A program made the translations under genes and the position numbers. From an uncultured Prevotella sp. (lineage in GTDB: Bacteria > Bacteroidota > Bacteroidia > Bacteroidales > Bacteroidaceae), in the NCBI GenBank assembly GCA_946055365.1, contig CAMGFM010000103.1, positions 1 to 5,540 of the forward strand: a DNA stretch of 5,540 nt, read 5' to 3'. The notes under the pieces were generated by a model that was not told where the DNA came from, did not search any database, and was given only the letters and a program-made list of their open reading frames with translations. Numbering within the stretch: the stretch's first letter is position 1; every line of letters begins with the position of its first letter. Positions 4,510-5,540 of the stretch are shown one piece after another.

Positions 4510-5540
4510 TCAGGCGAATGAGATGGTGCCGTGTACCGAGTCTTCCTCCTCCTCCTCGCGCTGTCTGGCGGTCTCCTGCTCGTTCTTTATGCGTCGTCTC
4601 AGTTCGTTCACCATCTGCTGTGTGCGCCTGTAGGTGGGCGTGTTCTCCACCGCGAGTATCACCTCCTCGTTGTCGAGGTCTTCAGGCCTGAACAGGAATA
4701 TGTGCGGGCGTCGTTTGGTGATGGAGTAGCTGTTGTCGTCGTGATAGTAAAGCACGCGTCTCGCGTCGCGCTCGGCGGCTTTCTCCTCCTCTCGGGCGAG
4801 CTTCTCCTCTTCCTCCTGCGTGTGTTTCTGTATGCGTTTGTTCATCCCGTCCACGTTTTCTATGCCAAATCCCGTGGCGAGTATCGTCACCTTCACCTTC
4901 TTGCCGAGCTCGGGGTCGATGCCTATGCCCCATTTTATCTCAAAGTCGCTGCCAAACTTCTCCATAAAGTCGTTCACCTCGTTCATCTCCTCCATCATGA
5001 GTCCGGCGTTGCCCGCCTGGTCGTTGGCATCCTTGCTGAAGTTGATGCTGAGCAGTATCTTCTTGGCGTTGAACACGTCGTTGTCGTTGAGCAGAGGAGA
5101 GTTGAGCGCGTCCTCGATGGCCTGTTTCACGCGGCCCTCGCCCTCTCCGTAGCCTGTGCTCATGATGGCCACGCCTCCGTCCTTTAGCACTGTCTTCACG
5201 TCGTTGAAGTCGAGGTTGATGAGACCGTGGTTGGTGATTATCTCGGCTATGCTCTTGGCTGCCACGCTGAGCGTGTCGTCGGCCTTGCCGAATGCGTCAA
5301 GCACGGTAAGGTCAGGATAGATGGAGCGCAGTCGCTCGTTGTTGATCACAAGCAGTGCGTCGACGTGCTTGGCCATCTCCTCCACGCCGTCGAGAGCCTG
5401 ATCGATTTTGCGTTTGCCCTCAAACTTGAACGGTATGGTCACTATGCCCACGGTGAGGATGTCCAGTTGCTTGCTCACTCTTGCTATCACGGGAGCCGCT
5501 CCGGTGCCTGTTCCGCCTCCCATGCCGGCGGTTATGAACG
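4510..5540 (-). CDS. ftsZ: Cell division protein FtsZ, C-terminal three quarters (5' end outside window)
   Basis: FtsZ is the tubulin-like GTPase that polymerises at mid-cell to form the division ring. The window shows 342 residues; roughly the first 100 lie to the right. Visible part: FITAGMGGGTGTGAAPVIA, the tubulin/FtsZ signature loop that holds the GTP phosphates; TVGIVTIPFKFEGKRK (29-44); the NLDFNDVKTVL segment (108-118); and the C-terminal polymerisation domain ending at VKVTILATGFG (215-225). It contains INFSKDANDQAGNAGL; the catalytic acidic T7-loop residue should lie in NLDFNDVK. The tail is unusual: a highly charged, coiled-coil-like stretch (about 235-261, rich in E, K and R), then FRPEDLDNEEVI, a TPTYRR motif (300-305) resembling the conserved FtsZ C-terminal peptide, and a further basic/acidic extension ending EEEEEDSVHGTISFA. 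No promoter or strong terminator is seen directly after it; the GatB/YqeY gene follows. Confidence 0.96.
   Translation of the reverse strand, partial: FITAGMGGGTGTGAAPVIARVSKQLDILTVGIVTIPFKFEGKRKIDQALDGVEEMAKHVDALLVINNERLRSIYPDLTVLDAFGKADDTLSVAAKSIAEIITNHGLINLDFNDVKTVLKDGGVAIMSTGYGEGEGRVKQAIEDALNSPLLNDNDVFNAKKILLSINFSKDANDQAGNAGLMMEEMNEVNDFMEKFGSDFEIKWGIGIDPELGKKVKVTILATGFGIENVDGMNKRIQKHTQEEEEKLAREEEKAAERDARRVLYYHDDNSYSITKRRPHIFLFRPEDLDNEEVILAVENTPTYRRTQQMVNELRRRIKNEQETARQREEEEEDSVHGTISFA

Noticed and set aside
4531..5187. Rightward open frame of 218 codons antisense to ftsZ
   Set aside because: It overlaps the certain ftsZ coding sequence; its hydrophobic Leu/Val-rich product is the expected complement of Glu/Asp/Lys-rich codons.

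Overview
The window looks like chromosomal DNA from a Bacteroidales bacterium, probably Prevotella-like or a relative. Three things support this. The gene neighbourhoods gyrB–rpsT–tRNA-Glu opposite recO, and ftsZ followed by a GatB/YqeY protein, are familiar from that order. The promoters fit the Bacteroidetes pattern (TTTG, about 20 bases, TAnnTTTG) and not the E. coli type. Starts are preceded by A/T-rich leaders without clear Shine-Dalgarno sequences. No plasmid, phage, insertion-sequence or CRISPR signal is visible.

Layout. Bases 1-124 hold the first 41 codons of gyrB on the minus strand. Bases 125-749 have no gene. They contain a candidate gyrB promoter, an array of short degenerate palindromic repeats and two hairpins. 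A strong intrinsic terminator (750-786) closes the minus-strand tRNA-Glu/rpsT unit, which starts from a good Bacteroidetes promoter at 1209-1240. Divergent to it, recO runs rightward from 1341. It is followed, probably in the same transcript, by a 490-residue protein of unknown function (2164-3636) and a 16-bp-stem terminator (3669-3730). The gap at 3637-3939 then carries a second palindrome array of the same kind as the first. Its last two units form the terminator of the convergent minus-strand genes: a GatB/YqeY protein (3940-4389), and upstream of it the C-terminal three quarters of ftsZ (4510-5540, cut by the window edge).

The annotated genes are housekeeping: DNA topology (GyrB), translation (S20, tRNA-Glu), recombinational repair (RecO), cell division (FtsZ) and a tRNA-metabolism-like domain (YqeY). 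I see no new enzymatic or defence system. The most unusual signal is non-coding: two separate intergenic regions about 3.2 kb apart carry the same 13-base odd palindrome (AAAG-N-G-S-C-N-CTTT) at a near-exact 22-base spacing, with compensatory changes in the arms. Sequence alone does not show whether these are protein-binding sites placed on one helix face, RNA hairpins or decaying minisatellites.
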